Origin: JAAZLS01 sp964585925
GTDB taxonomy: Bacteria; Bacillota; Dethiobacteria; DTU022
Assembly (NCBI GenBank): GCA_964585925.1
Contig: CAZPFS010000034.1
Coordinates: 1-19,353 of the forward strand
DNA: 19,353 bases
Direction of reading: 5' to 3'
Below are positions 1-7,592 of this stretch, piece by piece; position 1 is the first letter of the stretch, and each line of letters starts with the position of its first letter. The position numbers and the translations under genes are program-made. A model generated the notes under the pieces. The model searched no databases. It was not told the DNA's origin and was given only the letters and a program-made list of their open reading frames with translations.

Positions 1-891
1 GAAGCCCTGGATGCCCTGGCACTACACAGGATTAACCCGATTTCACCCAAAGCCGGCATGACATTGGGTGAACTTTACGAAGAATGGTCTGCTGGCAAGT
101 ATAAAAAAATATCGAAGTCCACAGAAAACAATTACAGGGCAGCCTGGATATATTTGCAGCCCATAGAGCGCGCCAAAGTCAAAGACATCAGAACATCGCA
201 TTGGCAAAGCATACTCGAGGGCATTAAGGGCAAGGAACTCAGCCGGTCCACGGCACAAAAAGTTCGCACCTTAGCGGTCCAACTTTCCGATCATGCCCTT
301 AAGAACGACATTATCGGAAAAAATTATGCCAAGTTGATAGACATGCCAAAATTTGAAAAGGCAAAAAAAGTACGTTTCACTGATTTGGAAGTAAAAAAGC
401 TTGAGGCTGCTGCCGCGGCTGGCATCCCCTGGATCGATACGGTTCTCATTCTGATCTACACCGGTATGAGGATCTCCGAAATGCTGCGCCTAACGCGGTT
501 CAGCGTAGATCTGGATTTACAGCTGATCACCGGTGGGATTAAGACAGACGCCGGCAAGGACCGGATCGTGCCCATTCACCCGAAGATCGGGCCTTATGTG
601 AGGGCTTGGTATGACCGGGGTGGTAACAAGCTCATCTGCCGAGAAGACGGCTCTGGCATGACTGCGAACTACTACCGAAAAAAATACTATTATCCTGCTT
701 TGGGGGCCGTAGGGGTTCGTCAACTGGTCCCCCATACCTGCCGCCATACCTTCGGAAGCATGGCCGCCGAGGCAGGGGTGGACACCCTCTACATTCAGCA
801 GCTTATCGGCCACACAGATTATGCCTTCACCGCAAATGAGTACACCCATCCGGCCATAAAGGCGCTACGGGAGGCAATAAATAAGCTGTAA
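1..891 (+). CDS. Tyrosine recombinase / phage-type integrase, 5'-truncated by the window edge
   Basis: Site-specific recombinase that would insert or excise an integrative element through a covalent 3'-phosphotyrosine intermediate. The frame is open from base 1, upstream of the first ATG (58), so the gene starts outside the window; 296 residues are visible. Numbering from the ATG at 58, an N-terminal SAM-like core-binding region (about 1-100) precedes the catalytic domain. Visible active-site elements are Arg138 in YTGMRISEMLRL, Lys162, His226-x-x-Arg229 in HTCRHTFG, His252 in LIGHTDY and nucleophile Tyr262 in EYTHP. All catalytic residues are present, so the C-terminal half looks intact. The gene points at the 3' end of the tRNA-Val gene 138 bp downstream, the common arrangement of tRNA-targeting integrases. 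The rest of the element would lie to the left. Family assignment is firm; the target site is inferred. Confidence 0.93.
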   Translation, partial: EALDALALHRINPISPKAGMTLGELYEEWSAGKYKKISKSTENNYRAAWIYLQPIERAKVKDIRTSHWQSILEGIKGKELSRSTAQKVRTLAVQLSDHALKNDIIGKNYAKLIDMPKFEKAKKVRFTDLEVKKLEAAAAAGIPWIDTVLILIYTGMRISEMLRLTRFSVDLDLQLITGGIKTDAGKDRIVPIHPKIGPYVRAWYDRGGNKLICREDGSGMTANYYRKKYYYPALGAVGVRQLVPHTCRHTFGSMAAEAGVDTLYIQQLIGHTDYAFTANEYTHPAIKALREAINKL

Positions 892-982
892 ACTGGATCT
901 TTTTATGTGGCTGTTTTGTTAGTTGTGAGTTAGTTACAGAGGCCACTTTTCCCCTTTTTAGACCTATTCCCAAGAAAAATCA

Positions 983-1025
983 AAAACCCTGGGAGGCCTT
1001 AATATTGTTGACTTCCTAGGGTTTT
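983..1025. terminator. Bidirectional intrinsic terminator between integrase and tRNA-Val
   Basis: A 14-bp stem with two G-T pairs (983-996 with 1012-1025) encloses a 15-nt loop. On the minus strand it follows the tRNA and continues into TTTTTGATTTTT, a good terminator for tRNA-Val. On the plus strand it is followed by an AT-rich stretch and could also stop integrase transcripts. A longer imperfect stem (907-911 with 942-946) followed by T runs at 947-950 and 955-959 lies nearer the integrase stop and is weaker. Confidence 0.7.
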
Positions 1026-1028
1026 ATT

Positions 1029-1103
1029 TGGTGGGGACGAGAGGATTTGAACCTCCGACCTCTTGAATGTGAGTCAAGCGCTCTCCCCCTGAGCCACGTC
1101 CCC
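1029..1103 (-). tRNA. tRNA-Val (anticodon CAC)
   Basis: Read on the minus strand, the cloverleaf is complete. The acceptor arm is GGGGACG paired with CGTCCCC, the D stem GCTC/GAGC, the anticodon stem CTTGA/TCAAG with loop CTCACAT (anticodon CAC at 1071-1069), and a five-base variable region. The T arm is GGAGG-TTCAAAT-CCTCT and the discriminator is A at 1032. CCA is encoded (1032-1029), giving 75 nt with CCA. It decodes GUG valine codons. Its own promoter lies just upstream and a terminator just downstream. Its 3' end faces the integrase gene, making it the probable attachment site. Confidence 0.95.
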
Positions 1104-1128
1104 GTATTCGAATGAAGCCCGCAACATT

Positions 1129-1156
1129 ATTATACCAACAGGAGAATCAATGTCAA
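1129..1156 (-). promoter_or_regulatory. SigA-type promoter of tRNA-Val
   Basis: On the minus strand TTGACA (1156-1151) and TATAAT (1134-1129) are both perfect consensus hexamers separated by 16 bp. The -10 box ends 25 bp before the first tRNA base. It sits between the stop codon of the ABC permease (1174) and the tRNA, so the tRNA is transcribed independently of the ABC operon. Confidence 0.85.
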
Positions 1157-1173
1157 CAAACACCGTTCCGGGC

Positions 1174-1989
1174 CTAACGCCACCAAATGATGATGGTTTC
1201 CCTCCTAAACAGGCGTACCGCCGCTCTTAACAGCAGCAGATCAAGAATAAAAAGGCCCGCACTCAATCCCAGAGCAGACAGGGGGGTCAACCAGATCAAA
1301 CCGGCAATCTGGGCCCCAATTAGTAAAAGCAGCGGGAAAATAACAATTATCACCAGATTCTGGGCGCTTCGGAAATCTTTGGCCCGTGATGAACCGATTA
1401 GGCCCAGCAAAAAGCTCAGTCCGGTCACCGCGGGGTTGAGCAACAAAAAAGACACCAGCCAGGAATGGCTGAACACCACCAGCCCGATCAGTTCCTCCCA
1501 ACCCATCACCGCCACTCCGGCCGGGAATAGCAGGGCGCAGATCCAGGTAATGATCACTGCCGGTATGGCTCCCGACAGGGCTTTGCCCAGAAGCAGCTCT
1601 CCGGTCCTGACGGGAGTAGCCAGCAGCGGCTCCAGACTTCCGGACAGCTTTTCCTCCACTATGCTGAAGGTCGTCAAATTCACGGTAATCATCAAAGGAA
1701 TCAATAGCAGGTAGAGGTTGAATTGTGTAAACAGCAGCAGCAACAGGCGGTGATCGGAGGGCAACTCCGCCGACGCCGGCAGGGAAACCGAAAGATTATG
1801 AAGAGCATTTGCCACCAACCGGCTTGAAAGCATGCTCTCCGTGCCGAAACGGCTGATCAGCCATACATAGACCAGCCCCTGAATCAATATCACCAATGGA
1901 AGAATGGTCAGCATCAGAACGCTATTGGCATCGCTAAATGTTACCTGCCACTCTTTTCTTATTATATTTACAATACGACGGACCTTCAT
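1174..1989 (-). CDS. ABC-2 type transporter, membrane permease subunit
   Basis: A 271-residue polytopic membrane protein that would form the channel of an ABC exporter powered by the ATPase encoded immediately upstream. After a short cationic N-terminus (MKVRRIVNIIRKEW) it shows about six hydrophobic segments: a first helix near residues 25-45, a large extracytoplasmic loop near 46-80, then helices in the C-terminal two thirds. This is the plan of ABC-2/NatB-like permeases. A motif-like stretch, VEEKLSGSLEPLLATPV, matches the conserved cytoplasmic segment of this superfamily that contacts the ATPase. The start codon overlaps the ATPase stop (ATGA, 1989-1986), which implies translational coupling. 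Substrate is unknown; drugs, peptides, lipids or sodium are all possible for the family. Confidence 0.85.
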   Translation of the reverse strand: MKVRRIVNIIRKEWQVTFSDANSVLMLTILPLVILIQGLVYVWLISRFGTESMLSSRLVANALHNLSVSLPASAELPSDHRLLLLLFTQFNLYLLLIPLMITVNLTTFSIVEEKLSGSLEPLLATPVRTGELLLGKALSGAIPAVIITWICALLFPAGVAVMGWEELIGLVVFSHSWLVSFLLLNPAVTGLSFLLGLIGSSRAKDFRSAQNLVIIVIFPLLLLIGAQIAGLIWLTPLSALGLSAGLFILDLLLLRAAVRLFRRETIIIWWR

Positions 1990-2912
1990 CGTCTTTTCTC
2001 ATTTCCCCGCATCAGGTTAAGATAAACTTCCTCCAGGGAACGCTCTTTTTCCATGATCCTGATCACCTTTCCCCCGGATTGTACTATTTCCCGAACAAGC
2101 TCCGGCAGTTCCCCTGTTTCCGCTAGTTTTACCACCAGCCGTTCTCCCTGGTGTTGCCAACCTTTTACAAAGGGCAGCCTCCTCAAAGTTTCCAGTACGG
2201 CCGCGGTTACCTTCTCCAACTCAATCCATACTGTAATGCTAAACAGCCGGCCACGCAGTTTCGCCGGGGTATCCAACGCCAGCAGATGAGTGCGGATAAT
2301 GGCTATCCGGTGACAGAGACGTTCCGCTTCGGAAAGGTTGTGTGTGGAAAGAAATATGGTTCTCCCTTCCAGGCTCAACCTGTTTATAAACCCCCTGAAT
2401 TCCTCAGCAGTTTCGGGATCAAGCCCGACTGTAGGCTCATCCAAAAACAACACTTTCGGCTCCGGCAGCAGCGCTCTGGCCAGGGCCAGTCTCTGTTTCA
2501 TTCCCCGAGAAAAACTGCCCACCTTTTCCCCCCGGTAATCCCAAAGACCCATGAGTTTAAGGTATTTTTCCACCTGGGCTGCCGTATTGTTTAAATTGAA
2601 GTAAAACCCGGCATAGAATTCCAGGTTTCGCCCGGCGCTCAGACGATCGTAAAAGCCCGGCGTTTCGGTAACAAGGCCGATGATCTCATGAAGTTCTTCG
2701 GCCTGCAGGTCGGTTCTGTAACCGGCCACTACCGCATGGCCGGAGGTGGGAGAGATTATTCCGGATAATATACGAATAACAGTAGTTTTCCCGCCGCCAT
2801 TGGGGCCCAAAAATCCGAAAATCTCTCCCTTCTCAACTTCCAGGGTCAGATCTTCTACCGCCACCTTTGAGCCATATTTTCGGGTCAAATTATAGGTTTC
2901 AATCACCGGCAT
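1986..2912 (-). CDS. ABC transporter ATP-binding protein
   Basis: ATPase subunit of the exporter with the overlapping permease gene. In the 308-residue protein counted from Met at 2912, the elements are in order: Walker A GPNGGGKTT (36-44, with Gly where Ala is usual), signature SFSRGMKQRL (133-142), Walker B VLFLDEPTVGLDP (154-166) and H-loop His191 in STHNLSEAE. The last 90 or so residues form the C-terminal extension usual in ABC-2 importer/exporter ATPases of the NatA/CcmA type. I prefer the ATG at 2912 over the one at 2924 because GGGGATGA lies 8 bases before it, while the upstream ATG has GGGG almost abutting it. The operon is two genes, transcribed from the promoter at 2984-3012. It lies divergent from the DUF3006 gene. 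Confidence 0.9.
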   Translation of the reverse strand: MPVIETYNLTRKYGSKVAVEDLTLEVEKGEIFGFLGPNGGGKTTVIRILSGIISPTSGHAVVAGYRTDLQAEELHEIIGLVTETPGFYDRLSAGRNLEFYAGFYFNLNNTAAQVEKYLKLMGLWDYRGEKVGSFSRGMKQRLALARALLPEPKVLFLDEPTVGLDPETAEEFRGFINRLSLEGRTIFLSTHNLSEAERLCHRIAIIRTHLLALDTPAKLRGRLFSITVWIELEKVTAAVLETLRRLPFVKGWQHQGERLVVKLAETGELPELVREIVQSGGKVIRIMEKERSLEEVYLNLMRGNEKRR

Positions 2913-3235
2913 TTGACAGATCATCCCCGAATATTTTGATCCCGGGTTCCGGGTATACAGATTCTTTTTTTGGCTTTGCCCAAATTATAACAGGGGGCCT
3001 CCGTACTGCCAAGTCCGGAATATAAATCAATTCCCAATATTGCATTACTTGTTGAACACACCTCCTTCCCAAATGTACATATGAACTGAATGAGGATGAA
3101 AGATTTCAGTGTTGGGATGTTGTATCAGAAACAGGATAAAAGGAATTTGGCAGAAATACAGAGAAAAGAAACGGGAGGCGGCCCTGAACCGGCTCATATC
3201 GAAAAAATAACGGTATTTTTAAAGGGGGGGTACCG
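2913..3235. other. Divergent intergenic region between ABC operon and DUF3006 gene
   Basis: This 323-bp stretch contains the minus-strand ABC promoter (2984-3012). On the plus side I find only a strong GGGGGGG Shine-Dalgarno stretch before 3236 and a possible weak TTGAAC / TACATA pair (18-bp spacer) near 3053-3082. Two open frames of about 50 codons exist here (see rejected list). No RNA gene or repeat was recognised. Confidence 0.5.
2984..3012 (-). promoter_or_regulatory. SigA-type promoter of the ABC transporter operon
   Basis: On the minus strand TTGGCA (3012-3007) and TATAAT (2989-2984) are separated by exactly 17 bp. Transcription would begin near 2977 and leave a leader of about 65 nt before the ATPase start at 2912. 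Only one base departs from the consensus hexamers. Confidence 0.75.
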
Positions 3236-3433
3236 ATGCTGATCATTGATCGTATTGAAGGGGATTGGGCAGTGGTGGAACACGGTACACTGAGCTTTAA
3301 ATTGCCCCTTTCTTTGCTTCCCAAACAGGTTCGGGAGGGCGACATAATCAGCCTGCGGACAGCCATTCTTGATGAGAAAACCCGGAAAAGGGCTGAAGAT
3401 ATAAACCGCCTGTCGAACGAGTTGTTTGAATAA
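3236..3433 (+). CDS. DUF3006 domain-containing small protein
   Basis: A 65-residue soluble protein with the layout of the DUF3006 family: an opening beta hairpin in which a glutamate-rich turn precedes LIIDRIEGDWAVVE, then a LPLSLLPKQVREGDII stretch, and a charged C-terminal helix (EKTRKRAEDINRLSNELFE). The ATG at 3236 follows GGGGGGG by a good spacing. DUF3006 genes commonly sit beside ComEC/Rec2-like metallo-beta-lactamase genes in Firmicutes, and that is the case here: the next gene starts 82 bp downstream. The molecular role is not known. An OB-like or SH3-like binding domain that assists the hydrolase is an inference from its size and fold propensity. Confidence 0.8.
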   Translation: MLIIDRIEGDWAVVEHGTLSFKLPLSLLPKQVREGDIISLRTAILDEKTRKRAEDINRLSNELFE

Positions 3434-3515
3434 AAACAAGACAAATTACGGCTGTCTCAAACCGGTGGCTGGATCGCGGCAAACAAATTTTCACCCAAGT
3501 TCGAGGTATCGCCCA

Positions 3516-4448
3516 ATGAAGAAAAGATCTCTCTACCTGATACTGATCATTGTCCTGTTATTTGCTGTTGGCAAGATTTATGACCCCATCGATTTGTATT
3601 TGGATCATGTAGAATTCTGGGGAATAGATTCGAAAAAGCATACTGAAGGCGAGCTTGGAAGTTCGGATCCGACAATATTTCCCGGGAAATTATCCGTTCA
3701 CTTTCTGGATGTCGGACAGGGGGAGGCGATTTTTGTATTATTCCCCCGGGGTCAAACCATGTTGGTGGATGCCGGCGACAGCGAAGCAGGCCCCTTTGTC
3801 ATTTCTTATCTCCGAAAAAGGGGTGTTCAGCGGATCGATTTTTTGGTAGCCACTCACCCCCACCAGGATCATATCGGTGGAATGAGCCGGGTAATATCAT
3901 CATTTGAGATCGGCAAGATATTTATGCCCAGAGCAACTCACAACACTGCCACCTTCGAAAACCTTCTGCGGGAAATTCAATCCGCAGGCAAAAAGATCAC
4001 CCCCTGCAAAGCCGGAGCGGTAATACTGGAAGACGAAAATCTGCAGGTGGATTTCGTGGCGCCGGTAGGCGACAGCTACTCGGAACTCAATAATTATTCG
4101 GCAGTAATATACATAAAATATGGGCAGACCTCATTTTTATTGACCGGAGATGCCCAGGCGGAATCAGAGCAGGAAATGATCAGCTCCGGCAGGCCGCTTC
4201 AGGCCATGGTGCTGAAGATAGGACATCATGGCAGCCACACCTCGACCACCCTGGCGTTCCTGCGGGCGGTATCCCCGGCCTATGCTGTTATTTCTGCAGG
4301 CGCAGGAAACAGTTTCGGCCATCCCCACCCGGAAACCCTGCGCAAACTGGCCGAAAGAAATGTCGTCACCTACCGCACCGATCGGGACGGCACCATTGTG
4401 TTCGCCTCTGACGGGGATTCGCTGTCACTTACCAAGGGCAATCCCTGA
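3516..4448 (+). CDS. ComEC/Rec2-like metallo-beta-lactamase fold hydrolase, membrane-anchored
   Basis: A 310-residue protein with an N-terminal signal-anchor helix (about residues 5-22) followed by an extracytoplasmic metallo-beta-lactamase domain of the type found at the C-terminus of the DNA-uptake protein ComEC. Landmarks are FLDVGQGEA (63-71), the metal-binding THPHQDHIGG (113-122), LLTGDAQ (208-214), GHHGSHTST (236-244) and FGHPHPETL (267-275). The family is thought to hydrolyse phosphodiesters such as DNA; here there is no competence channel domain, so a stand-alone secreted nuclease or phosphodiesterase is likely. I chose ATG 3516 because GAGG precedes it by nine bases and the hydrophobic helix follows directly. 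A TTG start at 3426 would add 30 residues and overlap DUF3006, with no ribosome site. The two genes probably form an operon. Confidence 0.85.
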   Translation: MKKRSLYLILIIVLLFAVGKIYDPIDLYLDHVEFWGIDSKKHTEGELGSSDPTIFPGKLSVHFLDVGQGEAIFVLFPRGQTMLVDAGDSEAGPFVISYLRKRGVQRIDFLVATHPHQDHIGGMSRVISSFEIGKIFMPRATHNTATFENLLREIQSAGKKITPCKAGAVILEDENLQVDFVAPVGDSYSELNNYSAVIYIKYGQTSFLLTGDAQAESEQEMISSGRPLQAMVLKIGHHGSHTSTTLAFLRAVSPAYAVISAGAGNSFGHPHPETLRKLAERNVVTYRTDRDGTIVFASDGDSLSLTKGNP

Positions 4449-4544
4449 AGAGACAATTAAAGATGGAATAATGGCCGTAAAAGCGCAAATATTATAATTA
4501 CCGCTTGATTTTTTACCGTTTATTCATTAAACTTGGTACGCTCG

Positions 4545-4637
4545 TATAATCTGGTGAAAGTATGGAAACCTTCCGATGGCATCCGGTCTGGGAGATTATA
4601 AATACTTCCCAGGACGGGTAATACAATCTCTTGGAGG
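4545..4637 (+). promoter_or_regulatory. Leader of the zinc-ribbon gene: -10 box and 14-bp hairpin
   Basis: A perfect TATAAT at 4545-4550 has no good -35 partner (TTCATT at 16 bp is the nearest). About 30 bases further on, a hairpin pairs 4581-4594 with 4606-4619. It has one mismatch and three G-T pairs around an 11-nt AT-rich loop, and it is not followed by a T run, so it is not a plain terminator. It ends 13 bases before the GGAGG ribosome site (4633-4637). A structured leader that influences translation or mRNA stability is an inference. Confidence 0.45.
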
Positions 4638-4644
4638 TTTTTTG

Positions 4645-4950
4645 ATGTTTGTCGACAAGACCCTGACCTGTAAAGATTGCGGGCGTGAATTTTTGTTTAC
4701 TGTTTCTGAACAGGAGTTTTACGCCGAAAAAGGTTTTGAAAATGAACCCGGCCGCTGTCCGGAATGTCGGGCAGCCAGAAAAGCACAGAACAGATCATCC
4801 AGAGGCGGTTATGATCGCGGGCCCCGCCAGATGTACCCTGCCGTATGTTCCTCTTGCGGGAAAGAAACCACCGTGCCGTTCCAACCCAGCGGAGACAAGC
4901 CGGTGTACTGCCGGGACTGCTATCAGGCAAGGAACCCCAATAACCGGTAG
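4645..4950 (+). CDS. Double zinc-ribbon protein (zf-trcl type N-terminal domain)
   Basis: A 101-residue basic protein with four CxxC knuckles: Cys9/Cys12, Cys38/Cys41, Cys68/Cys71 and Cys89/Cys92. These should build two four-cysteine zinc ribbons. The N-terminal half (MFVDKTLTCKDCGREF, then FYAEKGFENEPGRCPECR) matches the probable zinc-ribbon domain often found in Clostridia and Chloroflexi. An Arg/Gly/Ser-rich linker (residues 43-64) joins it to the second ribbon. The ATG at 4645 follows TTGGAGG by a normal distance; an in-frame ATG at 4576 lies before the leader hairpin and lacks a ribosome site. The gene stands alone and ends in a strong terminator. Nucleic acid or ribosome binding is plausible from charge and fold but not shown. 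Confidence 0.85.
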   Translation: MFVDKTLTCKDCGREFLFTVSEQEFYAEKGFENEPGRCPECRAARKAQNRSSRGGYDRGPRQMYPAVCSSCGKETTVPFQPSGDKPVYCRDCYQARNPNNR

Positions 4951-4988
4951 ACCGGGCCCCTCCCGAAATAGGTTTGATTAGCGTTGTC

Positions 4989-5019
4989 AGTGACAGGATT
5001 AATATCCTGTCACTTTTTT
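4989..5019 (+). terminator. Intrinsic terminator of the zinc-ribbon gene
   Basis: A perfect 11-bp stem (4989-4999 with 5004-5014, AGTGACAGGAT and its complement) with a TAAT loop is followed by a run of six T (5014-5019). The opposing MATE gene ends inside the 3' arm (stop codon 5012-5010). The minus strand has no T run after the hairpin. Confidence 0.9.
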
Positions 5020-6383
5020 GCCTCGGCGCGCCCACACAGGTCAAATTGCCTCCTCCCAACTACCACTTTTTCTTTCCATTTGTCTGTTCGATAATAGATC
5101 ACGTTGAAAAACATGCCGAACAGCCAGCCGACGGGAGTCCCCCACCATATTCCATCCGAACCAAACCGGTGTGACAGAATTGATGCCGCGGGTACGCGGA
5201 TCAGCCATAGTGAAAAGACAGTGGAAATAAGCGGAATGAGGGTATCCCCGGCTCCTCTGATCACTCCGGTGGTGGTGAAGGCTACCGAAAATACCACATA
5301 AAACGAGCCGACGATCAGCAGATAGCGAGCCCCGATTTCGACAACCTGAAGATCTGAATTAAACAGGGATATCAATTCCCTGCCGAACAAAATCGCGACC
5401 AAAGTCATCAACACCGAAATTGTCACCGACATGAGCAATGCCGCCAGATACCCTTTTTTAACCCGTTCCGGTTTATTTCCACCCAGGTTCTGTCCAACAA
5501 ACGAGGAGAGAGCCGCGGAAATATTTATGGCCGGCATGGAGGCAAAAGATTCGATCCCCGTGGCTGCGGTATAGGCCGCGGCCACCGCTGTCCCGAATTC
5601 ATTGACCACCCGGAACAGAGCCATAAAACCGGAACCCACCAGCATTTGCTGAATTCCGGTAGGAAGCCCAATCCTGATGTTCAACGCGAAAATATCCCAA
5701 TCGAATTGCATTTGCTGTAGTTTAAACACAAAAAGTTCCCGGGTGTGGTTTAAATAATAAAAACCTATCACGAATGAAAGAGCCTGGGCGATTATAGTAG
5801 CCCAGGCGGCACCGGCCACTCCCCAATGGAATACCATAACAAACAACAAATCCAGCGCAATATTTACCACGGTGGAAATTATCAAAAAATATAAAGGAGT
5901 TTTTGAATCACCCAACCCCCTCAAAATTGCACTGATGGAATTGTACCCGAGGGTGGCGGCAATGCCCATGAAAATGATGTTCAGGTACTGCTTGGCCAGG
6001 GGAAAAACATCTGCCGGGGTTTTTAAAAGGATCAGTATAGGCCCGCTAAATAGCAAGCCCAGTGCGGTTATCACTACCGCCGATACCAGCAGAAATATAT
6101 AAGCGGTATCAATCGTTCTTTTTACTCTTTTCATATCCCGGGCGCCATAATACTGGGCAATCAAAATGGTTGTGCCCATGCCAACCCCCATGATCAGGGA
6201 AACCAGCAAAAATATGACCGGGAAACTGACCCCCACCGCGGCCAATGCCCCTTTACCCAGTACCCTGCCCACGATTATGCCGTCCACCGAAGTATATAGT
6301 TGTTGGAATATGTTGCCGATCAGCATTGGCAGAGCAAAATAAAAAATTTGTTTTGCCTCGCTGCCGGTAGTTAAATCGTTCAT
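5010..6383 (-). CDS. MATE family efflux transporter
   Basis: A 457-residue, twelve-helix inner-membrane antiporter that would export organic cations or drugs in exchange for Na+ or H+. The N-terminal signature is characteristic: LPMLIGNIFQQLYTSVDGII with VGRVLGKGALAAVG, then a TTILIAQYYGARD segment. The equivalent half-repeat appears in the second half as INISAALSSFVGQNLGG. Length is normal for the family (440-480). The start at 6383 is the first Met before the family N-terminus; its ribosome site is weak (GGGA). A TATAAT (minus, 6427-6422) lies 39 bases upstream without a clear -35 box. It is convergent with the zinc-ribbon gene and divergent from the phosphoesterase gene. Substrate is unknown. 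Confidence 0.93.
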   Translation of the reverse strand: MNDLTTGSEAKQIFYFALPMLIGNIFQQLYTSVDGIIVGRVLGKGALAAVGVSFPVIFLLVSLIMGVGMGTTILIAQYYGARDMKRVKRTIDTAYIFLLVSAVVITALGLLFSGPILILLKTPADVFPLAKQYLNIIFMGIAATLGYNSISAILRGLGDSKTPLYFLIISTVVNIALDLLFVMVFHWGVAGAAWATIIAQALSFVIGFYYLNHTRELFVFKLQQMQFDWDIFALNIRIGLPTGIQQMLVGSGFMALFRVVNEFGTAVAAAYTAATGIESFASMPAINISAALSSFVGQNLGGNKPERVKKGYLAALLMSVTISVLMTLVAILFGRELISLFNSDLQVVEIGARYLLIVGSFYVVFSVAFTTTGVIRGAGDTLIPLISTVFSLWLIRVPAASILSHRFGSDGIWWGTPVGWLFGMFFNVIYYRTDKWKEKVVVGRRQFDLCGRAEAKK

Positions 6384-6632
6384 TCGATTATCCCATTCAA
6401 TTGATCTTTGAACCCTAGCGCATTATACCTGTGCAGAACGTTCCGCCTCCGGAATTTTTAAAGCGTAAAGTTCCCGGGTGTGAATCCCCTATAGATTAAA
6501 CCATTGATTATTATACCCTATGGACAAGATTTTGTCTTTTTTAAATAGTCCCAACCACCAACACCGGCCACTGGAGCTTCCTATTCAAATGTTATAAAAT
6601 AAAGGGAGCATAAACCCCGGGGAAAGGCAAAA

Positions 6633-7529
6633 ATGATCAAAAAAACAAAAAAGGCATTGATCACTGGGGCGGTGATCTTGGCCGCGTTGATAGTTTTCAT
6701 TCATAGCAGCAACAACCGGATCCAGGTCTGCCGCTACCATCTGCAGACAGAGAACCTTCCGGAGTCATTTCAGGGATTCAAGATTGTCCATATCGGGGAT
6801 CTTCACGGCAAAGAATTTGGAATAAATAATCACAAGCTGGCCCTGATAATTGAAAAACAAAAACCCGATATCATTTTGGCCACCGGTGATATGATCAATT
6901 CCGGGGGAGACGGAGGGGGCGCCTTTATCGGCCTGCTGAGGGAGTTGAACGGGATCTGCCCCATATATTGCTCCCTGGGCAACCATGAACAGATTCTTTA
7001 CAACAGGGATCAATCCGGGGGAAGGAAGATCCTCGATCTTTTTTGGGAACAGATCCGGGAAGCCGGGGGCACTCTGCTGGATAATCAGCAGGTTGATCTG
7101 TATCTGGGAGGCGGCTCCATAACGATCTATGGATTTACTTCCGCCCTCTACCACTACACGGGTAGGGATAGTGCCCGCTGGGAGGGCGCAGACCTGAAAG
7201 TGGACTTTATTGAGGAAAAATTGGGAAGCCCGGAGCAGGACCGGTTCACCATATTGCTGGCCCATAATCCGAAATATTTTGCGGAATATGCCGCCTGGGG
7301 CGCCGACGTGATCTTTTCCGGCCATGTTCACGGCGGTGTAATCAGGTTACCCTTTTTGGGCGGCCTGTTCTCGCCCGACATCACCTTGTTCCCGGAATAT
7401 CATGCCGGAATGTACAGTCTGGGAGAGGTCAAAATGCATGTCACCCGTGGCCTCGGTAACTCGGTAATACCGGTACGTTTCCTGAACCGACCGGAGGTTG
7501 CGGTAATCGAACTGAACGTCGCACCCTAA
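6633..7529 (+). CDS. Metallophosphoesterase, membrane-anchored (YkuE/YaeI-like)
   Basis: A 298-residue calcineurin-type dinuclear metallophosphoesterase with an N-terminal signal-anchor helix (about residues 8-25), so the catalytic domain should face outward. The metal and catalytic motifs occur in order: GDLHG (55-59), ATGDM (83-87), GNHE (116-119), His211 in LLAHNP, and SGHVHGG (229-235) with His231 and His233. All motifs are intact. Relatives include B. subtilis YkuE, a wall-associated Zn-dependent enzyme, and E. coli YaeI. A substrate in cell-envelope lipids or UDP-sugar-like diphosphates is possible but not visible here. The ATG follows GGGGAAAGG. No good promoter was found in the 249-bp gap upstream. 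The gene stands alone. Confidence 0.9.
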   Translation: MIKKTKKALITGAVILAALIVFIHSSNNRIQVCRYHLQTENLPESFQGFKIVHIGDLHGKEFGINNHKLALIIEKQKPDIILATGDMINSGGDGGGAFIGLLRELNGICPIYCSLGNHEQILYNRDQSGGRKILDLFWEQIREAGGTLLDNQQVDLYLGGGSITIYGFTSALYHYTGRDSARWEGADLKVDFIEEKLGSPEQDRFTILLAHNPKYFAEYAAWGADVIFSGHVHGGVIRLPFLGGLFSPDITLFPEYHAGMYSLGEVKMHVTRGLGNSVIPVRFLNRPEVAVIELNVAP

Positions 7530-7558
7530 GCAGCTAAACTTGCACGCAATAAATAATA

Positions 7559-7592
7559 AATCAGCCGGGTCTATCCTTCCCCCCGGCTGATT
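7559..7592 (-). terminator. Terminator of the 57-residue minus-strand gene
   Basis: An 11-bp perfect stem (7559-7569 with 7582-7592) with a 12-nt loop includes the TGA of the small gene. On the minus strand it is followed by TATTATTTATT. On the plus strand, 30 bases after the phosphoesterase stop, it has no T run but may still help terminate. Confidence 0.65.

Noticed and set aside
2899..3045. 48-codon minus-strand frame beginning MQYWELIYIPDL, with AAGGAGGTG upstream
   Set aside because: The ribosome-like site is 13 bases from the ATG, and the strong ABC promoter (2984-3012) lies inside the frame, so the start would not be on that transcript.
3090..3242. 50-codon plus-strand frame overlapping the DUF3006 start
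   Set aside because: No ribosome site, no similarity that I recognise and a low-complexity charged product. The overlap with DUF3006 is probably chance.
6523..6542. Terminator-like hairpin GACAA-loop-TTGTC followed by six T
   Set aside because: The stem is only 5-6 pairs and no plus-strand gene lies upstream for it to end.
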